From: a virus
DNA: 64,000 nucleotides
Strand: one strand, 5' to 3'
IMG/VR virus record: IMGVR_UViG_3300027969_002424
Span: 1-64,000 of that record
This document shows positions 1 through 5,910 of this stretch, one piece after another. The notes under the pieces were generated by a model. The model was not told the origin of the DNA and did not search any database. It saw only the letters and a program-made list of their open reading frames with translations. Numbering within the stretch: the stretch's first letter is position 1; the number at the start of each line of letters is the position of its first letter. A program made the translations under genes and the position numbers.

Positions 1-204
1 TTCTTTTTCAAACTCTTGTCGTTTGCGTGTACTGAAACGATTTACAGGGTCACCATATATACTGCGATACTTTCCCTTATGATCGGGATAGTAGAGTACA
101 TAGTTTGTGGGATATTCTTTGTATTGACGCTTTCCGTTCTGGTCTCGTTCCACCACATAGATACGATCCTCATCCCTTGAGTGTATTGCATCCACATAGG
201 ACAT
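1..204 (-). CDS. 43: T4-family DNA polymerase (gp43-like), N-terminal part only
   Basis: The reading frame starts at ATG 204 and runs off the left edge, giving 68 residues beginning MSYVDAIHSRDEDRIYVVER. The pattern of an early Y-V-..-I stretch, then ER D.NGKR, a P-T..LYYPD segment and KY.SIYGD matches the extreme N-terminus of the T4 gp43 family-B polymerase (YIRYIDENGKE...PTMF...KYKDIYG). The exonuclease and polymerase motifs lie outside the window, so activity cannot be judged. The start overlaps the stop of the upstream dsbA-like gene as TAATG, which implies translational coupling. The call rests on this N-terminal similarity and on the neighbouring T4-type replication genes. Confidence 0.72.
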   Translation of the reverse strand, partial: MSYVDAIHSRDEDRIYVVERDQNGKRQYKEYPTNYVLYYPDHKGKYRSIYGDPVNRFSTRKRQEFEKE

Positions 205-464
205 TACAGTGTTTTACCCACAGTTTCCAAGATAGTATTTAATTCCTCGTGGTCGGCATTTGTTTGACCAAGACTTGCTTTGTGTGCGACAGATATTGCC
301 TTCTTAAGAATGCTAGGCTTTACTTCTAGTTCTTCTGCAATAGCCTTGACAGTATCACTTAGACCCTCGCGTAGGGTATCGATCTCGTGTAATACTACCA
401 TGCCCTCGTTGATAAGTTGAGTCAACTTAATCTTTTGCTCTCCGGTAAACATTTTATCACTCAT
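204..464 (-). CDS. dsbA: DsbA-like dsDNA-binding late-transcription accessory protein
   Basis: An 86-residue, mostly helical acidic protein. The core (INEGM..LHEIDTLREGL, then AIAEELEVKPSILKKAI, then HEELNTILETVG) resembles the small double-stranded DNA-binding protein DsbA of T4-like phages, which binds near late promoters. The start was placed at ATG 464 because AAGGAG lies just upstream (plus-strand ctcctt at 470-475). The longer frame back to 515 would cross the -35 box of a sigma-70 promoter. It is transcribed toward the DNA polymerase, whose ATG overlaps its stop. The family call is from pattern recall and moderately sure; a generic small helical regulator is the alternative. Confidence 0.6.
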   Translation of the reverse strand: MSDKMFTGEQKIKLTQLINEGMVVLHEIDTLREGLSDTVKAIAEELEVKPSILKKAISVAHKASLGQTNADHEELNTILETVGKTL

Positions 465-486
465 AGTTTCTCCTTGTAAAGTAATT

Positions 487-515
487 AGTATACATGCCTT
501 GTGTAGAAAAGTCAA
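487..515 (-). promoter_or_regulatory. Sigma-70-type promoter of dsbA-like/polymerase genes
   Basis: On the minus strand TTGACT (510-515) and TATACT (487-492) are separated by exactly 17 nt. The dsbA-like ATG follows at 464 with a good ribosome binding site in between. Confidence 0.7.
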
Positions 516-1120
516 ACATTTTGCTGTTTTTCTACAATCTTTTTAACCACAGTATTCAGTCCTGGGTTAATATGTAATGCGTGTGGCATTAAATGTGTTC
601 TTACATAGTTACGCATATACTTCGTGTCATCATTGCTATTATCGTGACACCAATCAATTGATTTCTGTTCGCACCATTTTGTGAATTCGATTTTGTTTGT
701 AGTTAGAAATGGGCGAACAACATTGTTTCTTTTTGCTGGGATAACTTTGGCTTGTCCATGCATTGCTGACCAAAGATATGTTTCTACGCAATCATCTAAG
801 TGATGACCAGTTATCACTGGACCCAATGAATTGCCAATACTATCCAAAAAATCATAGCGTTCATTACGCCAATGTTCTTCCATGCTAAGTTCTTTGGGTT
901 TACTCTTTTTAATCATCCCAATCATCAATGGAAGTTTTCGTTCTGTGCAGAAATTAGCAACAAATTGTAAGGCTCGTTCGCTATTCTCTGTTCCATGATG
1001 GAAGAAAGCGCAACCTACCTTATGCTTGTGTGAAAGGAAATCAGTGATGGCAACAGAGTCAACACCGCCACTAAGTGCGACAACAACTTCTTTTGGTAAT
1101 GGAAAGAGTAGTTTTAGCAT
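512..1120 (-). CDS. tilS: PP-loop ATPase, truncated TilS-like (tRNA-Ile lysidine synthase family)
   Basis: A 202-residue protein with the PP-loop ATP-pyrophosphatase signature SGGVDS at residues 17-22, then HHGTENSERA, ITGHHLDDCVETYLW and the TilS-type segment DNSND...MRNYVR..L.P....INPG near the end. TilS modifies the C34 of tRNA-Ile(CAU) with lysine so that it reads AUA. Bacterial TilS usually has about 400-plus residues with C-terminal tRNA-binding domains; this protein keeps only the catalytic N-terminal domain. A sigma-70 -10 box ends 6 nt before the ATG and no ribosome binding site is visible, so the message may be leaderless. Function on a phage or host tRNA is inferred. Confidence 0.75.
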   Translation of the reverse strand: MLKLLFPLPKEVVVALSGGVDSVAITDFLSHKHKVGCAFFHHGTENSERALQFVANFCTERKLPLMIGMIKKSKPKELSMEEHWRNERYDFLDSIGNSLGPVITGHHLDDCVETYLWSAMHGQAKVIPAKRNNVVRPFLTTNKIEFTKWCEQKSIDWCHDNSNDDTKYMRNYVRTHLMPHALHINPGLNTVVKKIVEKQQNV

Positions 1121-1126
1121 CTACGC

Positions 1127-1155
1127 ATTATAGCATAGAAACGATTTTATTGAAA
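1127..1155 (-). promoter_or_regulatory. Sigma-70-type promoter, -10 box 6 nt before tilS-like start
   Basis: A perfect TATAAT lies at 1127-1132 on the minus strand, with a weak -35 (TTTCAA, 1150-1155) at 17-nt spacing. Six bases separate the -10 from the ATG at 1120, so transcription would start at or next to the start codon. Confidence 0.5.
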
Positions 1156-1731
1156 GATTTCTGGGTGACTTTTGCCAAATATTTTCATGGCTTTGCCCGC
1201 AGTCATATCTGCTAGCATTTCAATTGGGCTACCAGGATAACTATCGCCCGGTTCGATCATATTCAATTCACCTTGACGTACATGGGTTAGTTCGTGATAA
1301 ACGGTACGCATAATGTCAACCATGTTACGATTAGCAACATATACCCAAACACTGTTATCGTTTTCTGAATGACGACCGGTGTGATGTCCTTGTTGTGCTT
1401 CTTCGGTATTGTAACTGAATTCAAATTTAGGTGTAGATTGTAGATGTAATTCTTTACTAGCCCACTGGATGAATTTTTGCATTATTGGATTGTCTTCCAA
1501 GAAGTTTGGTTCATCGCTTGCTTCATCTAATTTACCCTTGACCCATTCATCTGGTGATCTTTTGAATTTGTGAACGAACAAATCATGTAATGCTTTACCA
1601 GTGATACGATGTTTACTTGCAATATTTTGCATCAACTTGTCAATAGTATTATAGTCATATTTTTGCAATGACGGTAGTCTTTTTGATAATTCAATTGCAG
1701 CGGATTCAACAATGATGTGTTTTGTGAGCAT
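1147..1731 (-). CDS. Zincin-like metallopeptidase with HELTH motif
   Basis: 194 residues from ATG 1731; an in-frame GTG at 1755 would add eight residues. The sequence VYHELTHVRQGE carries the HExxH zinc motif, and an E in SPIEMLADMTAG about 25 residues later could be the third ligand, as in gluzincins. The N-terminal half has no recognisable domain. ATG 1731 is preferred because a late-type GATAAATA lies 4 nt upstream, within the codons of the longer form. The N-terminus MLTKHIIVES then resembles the short leaders of other proteins here proposed to be packaged. Substrate is unknown; it could process virion, host or cell-wall proteins. Confidence 0.6.
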   Translation of the reverse strand: MLTKHIIVESAAIELSKRLPSLQKYDYNTIDKLMQNIASKHRITGKALHDLFVHKFKRSPDEWVKGKLDEASDEPNFLEDNPIMQKFIQWASKELHLQSTPKFEFSYNTEEAQQGHHTGRHSENDNSVWVYVANRNMVDIMRTVYHELTHVRQGELNMIEPGDSYPGSPIEMLADMTAGKAMKIFGKSHPEIFQ

Positions 1732-1735
1732 TATG

Positions 1736-1743
1736 TATTTATC
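1736..1743 (-). promoter_or_regulatory. T4-late-type promoter element GATAAATA
   Basis: Minus-strand GATAAATA lies 4 nt before ATG 1731. It sits inside a 7-bp inverted repeat (GTGAGCA at 1755-1749 and TGCTCAC at 1731-1725, minus strand) that may be an operator. Confidence 0.55.
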
Positions 1744-1755
1744 AATGGTGCTCAC

Positions 1756-1827
1756 TTTAACGAACTAAATGGGTAGCGATTCCTATTCGTTGGCCAGCAG
1801 CCGGCCACACGGCCCTAAGGTGTGTTC
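1756..1827. other. GC-rich intergenic segment with inverted repeats
   Basis: This 72-nt gap holds unusually GC-rich sequence for this genome (ggccagcagccggcc near 1793-1807, then cacacggccctaaggtgtg). Several short inverted repeats are possible (GGCC/GGCC, CACAC/GTGTG). No tRNA cloverleaf or open frame was found. It could terminate the gene ending at 1828 or be a structured RNA. Confidence 0.35.
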
Positions 1828-2511
1828 TTACCAAGAATTTTCTTTTAATTCTAAGGTGTATGTATCAAATCTTTTCAATCTAGCTAAAAACTCATTAGTT
1901 TGTTCAGTAACAATTCCAGTCATTTGAAATGTAACTCGTGGAACATGTCCTGCATTTGCAGTAGAGTGCGGAACATTCTTCCAATCAAATGTACTGACAT
2001 CGCCGGCTTTCCATCCAGTGTGATTATAATTACCATAACTCCAAAAATGTCCCATCTGCCAATCTGTTAATTGAACAACGATTCTAGTAACTAAGTATGG
2101 TTGTTCTGGATTCCATTTTTCAAGTTTGTCTAAATGCAAGTTCCAAACTTCACCCGGCATCTGCACATGTACACGATTCATGCAATCTTTCAATCCAAAC
2201 AAATCACTAATCTTTTGCAGATTGGGAGATATCTTCCATGATAGATGACTGATTATATAATCTTTACCATACCCGGTTTGTTCTAAATCATAATCTTCTG
2301 CTGCTAGTTCTTCTTCAGGTCTAGATTTACCTGCTTGTCCTCGTGTACGCCATGTTGCAGGTTTGCTATTACTAACTGCGTTTTCAACATCACTAGAGTA
2401 GTCAGCAATAATTCTTCCTAACTTAACAACTGTGTCATAGTTTGGGTCCATTTTAGTTGTATCAAAGTGATACTTACTTCTTATTTTTGTATTTTCCCAA
2501 TTTGAATTCAT
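1828..2511 (-). CDS. 2-oxoglutarate/Fe(II)-dependent oxygenase-like (aspartyl/asparaginyl hydroxylase type)
   Basis: 227 residues. The C-terminal half has the double-stranded beta-helix signature: H-x-D in WNLHLDKLE (about residues 128-136), a distal His in WKNVPHSTAN (about 182-191) and an Arg in VPRVTFQMTG that fits the 2-oxoglutarate carboxylate-binding position. This arrangement is typical of aspartyl/asparaginyl beta-hydroxylase-like enzymes, which T4-like marine and freshwater phages often carry. The substrate is not known. The start overlaps the upstream sulfotransferase-like gene by 4 nt (ATGA type), so the oxygenase, sulfotransferase-like and solute-binding genes form one tightly coupled unit. 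Confidence 0.62.
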   Translation of the reverse strand: MNSNWENTKIRSKYHFDTTKMDPNYDTVVKLGRIIADYSSDVENAVSNSKPATWRTRGQAGKSRPEEELAAEDYDLEQTGYGKDYIISHLSWKISPNLQKISDLFGLKDCMNRVHVQMPGEVWNLHLDKLEKWNPEQPYLVTRIVVQLTDWQMGHFWSYGNYNHTGWKAGDVSTFDWKNVPHSTANAGHVPRVTFQMTGIVTEQTNEFLARLKRFDTYTLELKENSW

Positions 2512-3140
2512 ATTACAGTTACCCTTACATCTGATTCCCCATAATTTTGTTGATATTCAACTGGGGGTTGTTCTATATTTAACATATCACAGAGCATGGT
2601 ATTATTTAATGGGGTTTTGCCTGGGTAGTTTAAGGTGCCGTTGACAATACCGATGTTCTGTGCTTCAATAATTTTAGACATTGCACGTAGATTTTTATAA
2701 TGTTGATAGTTTGGATATGTAATATCAAAATGTCCGCATTTTACCCACCACCCTAAACAAGCGTCATCGGGTCTGTGTACCAATATCAGTGGACATTCTG
2801 GCCAGGTCTTTTTTATAAACTCAATATGTTGAGTATAGCTGAACCAATGACTTTTGATTATACGAATGCCTTCACCATTAAATGGGCGGTCAAATTCTAA
2901 TTCGTGTCCTTGTTTGCTGCGTGTGCCAAGACCATCTCCATCTAAAAACCAATCGCCGAATTCCATGCCCGGATCAAAGTATGCACCCATATGCATGAGT
3001 TCTGTGCGACCAGTCGCATCATGAAAATAGGTGCGCTCAATACTGTGGTCACTGCGATCAATACTGGGACTGTGATAGATGTTCTTCGCTACACTGCTCC
3101 ATTTACTGCCTGGGGCGCCGGCTACAAATATATATTTCAT
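2508..3140 (-). CDS. Sulfotransferase-like P-loop protein
   Basis: 210 residues. The N-terminus MKYIFVAGAPGSKWSSVAK has a P-loop-like GAPGSKWS that fits the 5'-PAPS binding loop of sulfotransferases. A second block (IIKSHWFSY..HIEFIKKTWP, then LILVHRPDDACLGWW) resembles the 3'-phosphate-binding strand-helix of the same fold. The central part, with many Asp and Gly, is not recognised. It overlaps both neighbours by 4 nt. A small-molecule or polysaccharide sulfotransferase is the likely family, but a nucleotide kinase-like fold cannot be excluded. Confidence 0.5.
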   Translation of the reverse strand: MKYIFVAGAPGSKWSSVAKNIYHSPSIDRSDHSIERTYFHDATGRTELMHMGAYFDPGMEFGDWFLDGDGLGTRSKQGHELEFDRPFNGEGIRIIKSHWFSYTQHIEFIKKTWPECPLILVHRPDDACLGWWVKCGHFDITYPNYQHYKNLRAMSKIIEAQNIGIVNGTLNYPGKTPLNNTMLCDMLNIEQPPVEYQQNYGESDVRVTVI

Positions 3141-4093
3141 TCAGGTTTAAATCGTTGTGCTATTGGTTGCCATTCTTTGCGTAACTTAATCATGCTAGCA
3201 TTTAGTCCTTGTGCTGTGTGTTCATTCGTACTTATGAACATCATGTTCTCCTCAAACTTTTCTTTAGCTTCTTTGCTATTGATAGCAGGGATGAAATTTG
3301 TACGATACCAGTCTTGTATATCTTTTGATGTACCTTTGGGTAGTATAAGATTCCAGCAGCCATATAGATTTAACCCCGGCGCGTAGTCTTTCATTAATGG
3401 CACTTTTTCTAATCCATGAATAGGTACTTCACTTGCTAGACCAATTAACTTTAACTTACCTGCTTGTACATAAGGATAACCAACTGCAACTGGTGTCACA
3501 CTAAACTCAACATGCCCGCCCATAACATCTAATAATGCTTGCGCTGGCCCTTTGTACATAATAGTTTCAACCTTATCACCTGCTACATTCAACTTACTAG
3601 TTAGATATTCTACTGCTAGTTTATGTCCGCCTCCACCAATAGCAAAATTGATAGGTCTTTGTTTAGATTTAATTTCATTTATCAATTCTTCTGGGGTGTT
3701 TACTTTACTACTAGGGTGTGCCCAGAATGCTAATGGGCTTTTAGCAATATTAGCGATTGGTTCAAATTCAAAAATGTTATATTTAAGCATTTGCGGATAC
3801 CATATTTCAGCAGTCACCCATTGACTATTACATGCTGGCATAGAGATGGTATATCCATCATTAGCTACAGTGTTGAAATAATTTGTAGCAAGATTGCCAT
3901 CTGCGCCTGGTTTATATTCAGATATAAATTTTGTACCAGTGTTCTTTTCTACAATGTCTGCTACGATTTTAAAACTTATCTCATTGCCAGCACCCGGACC
4001 GTTTGGATATATAACAGTAATTGGTTTAGTTGGTTGCCAAGCTATAGCAGACAATGACACAAGTAAAGTTAGAATAAAGATTATTGATTTCAT
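3137..4093 (-). CDS. Bug/TctC-family periplasmic solute-binding protein
   Basis: 318 residues from ATG 4093, which gives a clean signal peptide (MKSIIFILTLLVSLSAIAW). An upstream in-frame ATG at 4123 would put ten extra residues before it. The mature part shows the Bug fold pattern: PTKPITVIYPNGPGAGNE, the YKPGADGNLA strand-loop, INFAIGGGGHKLAVEYL, and MYKGPAQALLDVMGGHVEF. These are close to the tripartite tricarboxylate transporter binding proteins that are hugely amplified in Burkholderiales. No membrane permease genes are nearby, so the protein would work with host TctAB, bind a ligand alone, or serve an unrelated envelope role. It shares a symmetric promoter region with the divergent methyltransferase gene. 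Confidence 0.8.
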   Translation of the reverse strand: MKSIIFILTLLVSLSAIAWQPTKPITVIYPNGPGAGNEISFKIVADIVEKNTGTKFISEYKPGADGNLATNYFNTVANDGYTISMPACNSQWVTAEIWYPQMLKYNIFEFEPIANIAKSPLAFWAHPSSKVNTPEELINEIKSKQRPINFAIGGGGHKLAVEYLTSKLNVAGDKVETIMYKGPAQALLDVMGGHVEFSVTPVAVGYPYVQAGKLKLIGLASEVPIHGLEKVPLMKDYAPGLNLYGCWNLILPKGTSKDIQDWYRTNFIPAINSKEAKEKFEENMMFISTNEHTAQGLNASMIKLRKEWQPIAQRFKPE

Positions 4094-4101
4094 AAGAGTG
4101 A

Positions 4102-4117
4102 TTAAATATATATTTAA
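4102..4117. promoter_or_regulatory. Perfect 16-bp palindrome acting as candidate divergent late promoter
   Basis: TTAAATATATATTTAA is a perfect palindrome. Each strand carries TTAAATA (a variant of the late element). On each side the last A lies 18 nt from the corresponding ATG (plus 4126, minus 4093), an exactly symmetric layout for divergent transcription. Confidence 0.45.
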
Positions 4118-4125
4118 CAGCATTT

Positions 4126-4659
4126 ATGACAGTCAATCAAATTTTATTAAACCAATACTTTGGTACCATTTGGCATCAAAATAGCGATCCTTCCAAGAAG
4201 GATACTAAATCAGGGAAACAATTAATAGACAAAATTAATCCCGGTGAATCAGTACTAGATGTAGGGTGTGGAACTAATCCTTTTAAAGGAATCATTCCCA
4301 ATCTAACTGGAATTGATCCGGCTTTTGACCAAGCAGATCACAAGATATCAATTGATGATTTTGAAACTAGTGAGAAATATGATGTTGCACTATGTCTGGG
4401 TAGTATAAATTTTGGAGGTAGTAGTGACATTGAGAGACAAATTGCCAAAGTCATTTCATTAATGAAACCAAATGGGAGAATATATTGGCGTTGCAATCCA
4501 GGAAGACAAGATCACCCTAGTGATGAATGCAAAAATGTGCCTTTTTATGCATGGTCTATACAAGAGCATGAGAGACTAACTGCTATGTTTGAAGCACGAC
4601 TGATTGAATGTTGTTGGGAAGATAATGGTCGTAGAATATACGCTGAATGGAATCTTTAA
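4126..4659 (+). CDS. Class I SAM-dependent methyltransferase-like protein
   Basis: 177 residues. The SAM-binding motif I is clear in SVLDVGCGTNPFKG (about residues 40-53), followed by the acidic post-I residue in LTGIDPAFDQ, and motif IV-like YDVALCLGSINFGG. A later segment, MKPNGRIYWRCNPG, matches the strand after the nucleotide site of Rossmann methyltransferases. No substrate-recognition domain is visible. It is a lone plus-strand gene, divergent from the solute-binding protein and convergent with the endonuclease gene, with which it overlaps by 4 nt. The target is unknown. Confidence 0.72.
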   Translation: MTVNQILLNQYFGTIWHQNSDPSKKDTKSGKQLIDKINPGESVLDVGCGTNPFKGIIPNLTGIDPAFDQADHKISIDDFETSEKYDVALCLGSINFGGSSDIERQIAKVISLMKPNGRIYWRCNPGRQDHPSDECKNVPFYAWSIQEHERLTAMFEARLIECCWEDNGRRIYAEWNL

Positions 4660-5468
4660 TCGTCACTCTTACCACACTTAGCACGTTTAGCTTGTGTGAG
4701 TTTGCCGAAGTCAACTGGCCATTCTTGGCCTGGTTGTAATTCTTTAGCCCCTTGAGGGAATCCAAACTTTACACCTGAGGCTTGTTCAATCTGTGTTATA
4801 GGTAAACGAAACTTAGTTAAATCATTTCCTAAATTAGGATATGGAACAACATGTGGGAAACTCCATCCTGCTACTTCTTTAGTTTGATTGTTAATTACTA
4901 TTTTATAGAAGCCATGTGGAACGATTACTCCATTGCCAATCTTCTTATCAGAAGTGGAATATAATGCTCCAACATATACGGTATATGATTGGTTCCGTTG
5001 AACTGACCATCCACGGACAGATGTTTCCAGTAATTTCCAGATTCCACGATTTAATGAGCCAGCCTGGGGCGCCATGTTTGTCATTAAAAAACTCTCAAAT
5101 TCTACTTGCGTATCCCAAGACAAATCTCCATCAGGAGCCATATGTCCTTTATCGTAATTAGTTCCAATATAATCATCAGGTCTAGCACCATTAGAAATAT
5201 ACTGATTAGCGGCAAAAGCATTAGTACGAGCCACACAACCCAGTGCATTTTGCGGAAGTAGTTCATAAGTTACAAACCTTGGTAGTTTTGCAGATGCATC
5301 ATAACCAACTAGATATGCTTGTTGGCATAGTGGCTGAACACCTTGTGTTTGAGGGAATCCGTATGGTGCATGTACTTGGCATTGTTGAACTGAATTTGGG
5401 GGACGTTGTGTCCAAGCAGATACGGTGAATGAAGCAGTGACTAATAATAGTGATATTATTTTTTTCAT
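4656..5468 (-). CDS. Secreted DNA/RNA non-specific endonuclease (NUC1 family)
   Basis: 270 residues with a signal peptide (MKKIISLLLVTASFTVSAW). The beta-beta-alpha-metal core has the DRGH-type motif as YDKGHMAPDGDL (about residues 106-117), where the His is the general base. The metal-binding Asn lies in TNMAPQAGSLNRGIW about 20 residues later. Enzymes of this family (Serratia nuclease, NucA) hydrolyse DNA and RNA without sequence preference. Export to the periplasm suggests it destroys incoming or extracellular nucleic acid, for example a superinfecting phage genome, rather than the cytoplasmic host chromosome. Several Cys residues could form disulfides. Confidence 0.82.
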   Translation of the reverse strand: MKKIISLLLVTASFTVSAWTQRPPNSVQQCQVHAPYGFPQTQGVQPLCQQAYLVGYDASAKLPRFVTYELLPQNALGCVARTNAFAANQYISNGARPDDYIGTNYDKGHMAPDGDLSWDTQVEFESFLMTNMAPQAGSLNRGIWKLLETSVRGWSVQRNQSYTVYVGALYSTSDKKIGNGVIVPHGFYKIVINNQTKEVAGWSFPHVVPYPNLGNDLTKFRLPITQIEQASGVKFGFPQGAKELQPGQEWPVDFGKLTQAKRAKCGKSDD

Positions 5469-5469
5469 A

Positions 5470-5910
5470 TTACGCTCGGGCTTTCTTTAGAGTACTACGA
5501 ATCATCCATTGATGTTTTTCGTGAGCATCTAGCCTCTCAGCGATAAAGTTTGCTATACCTTGTTTGTTTTCTTGTGTAGCTGAAGCAAAGCAATGGTTGA
5601 GTAAATCAATCATCTTACTGTTATCTTCGAATAATTCAGCAAACATTAATTCAGCACGAGGAATTTTAAGTTGGTCTTGAATGATAGATAATTCAGCGTA
5701 GCGTGTTAAACTGCCGGGTGCATAACTATCCAATGTACGAATGTATTCAGCAACTTTATCTACTGCACTATATACTTCTTCATAGAAATTACCAAAGAAT
5801 TCGTGATATTCAGGGAAGTCAGGTCCTTCAACATTCCAATGAAAGTTCTGTGCTTTGATGGATAGTGAATTAACGCTAGCCAATAATACTTTTAAATCTT
5901 CTGCTAACAT
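5470..5910 (-). CDS. dps: Dps/ferritin-like DNA-protection protein
   Basis: 146 residues, the usual Dps length. The conserved ferroxidase-region pattern NFHWNVEGPDFPEYHEFFGNFYEE begins near residue 22, with the His and the Asp/Glu ligands expected at the Dps dimer interface, followed by DKVAEYIRTLDSYAPGS. Dps dodecamers bind DNA and oxidise Fe(II) with H2O2. Its stop lies 1 nt past the endonuclease start, and its start overlaps the stop of the next gene upstream. Together with the superoxide dismutase and ErpA-like genes it suggests that the phage manages oxidative or iron stress. Confidence 0.85.
   Translation of the reverse strand: MLAEDLKVLLASVNSLSIKAQNFHWNVEGPDFPEYHEFFGNFYEEVYSAVDKVAEYIRTLDSYAPGSLTRYAELSIIQDQLKIPRAELMFAELFEDNSKMIDLLNHCFASATQENKQGIANFIAERLDAHEKHQWMIRSTLKKARA

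Noticed and set aside
1756-1827. Possible tRNA in the GC-rich gap
   Set aside because: No cloverleaf with a T-loop GTTC and acceptor stem could be made; only short hairpins are possible.
3137-4123. Earlier start (4123) for the Bug protein
   Set aside because: It would place ten extra residues before a normal signal peptide and disturb the symmetric promoter layout; ATG 4093 fits better.
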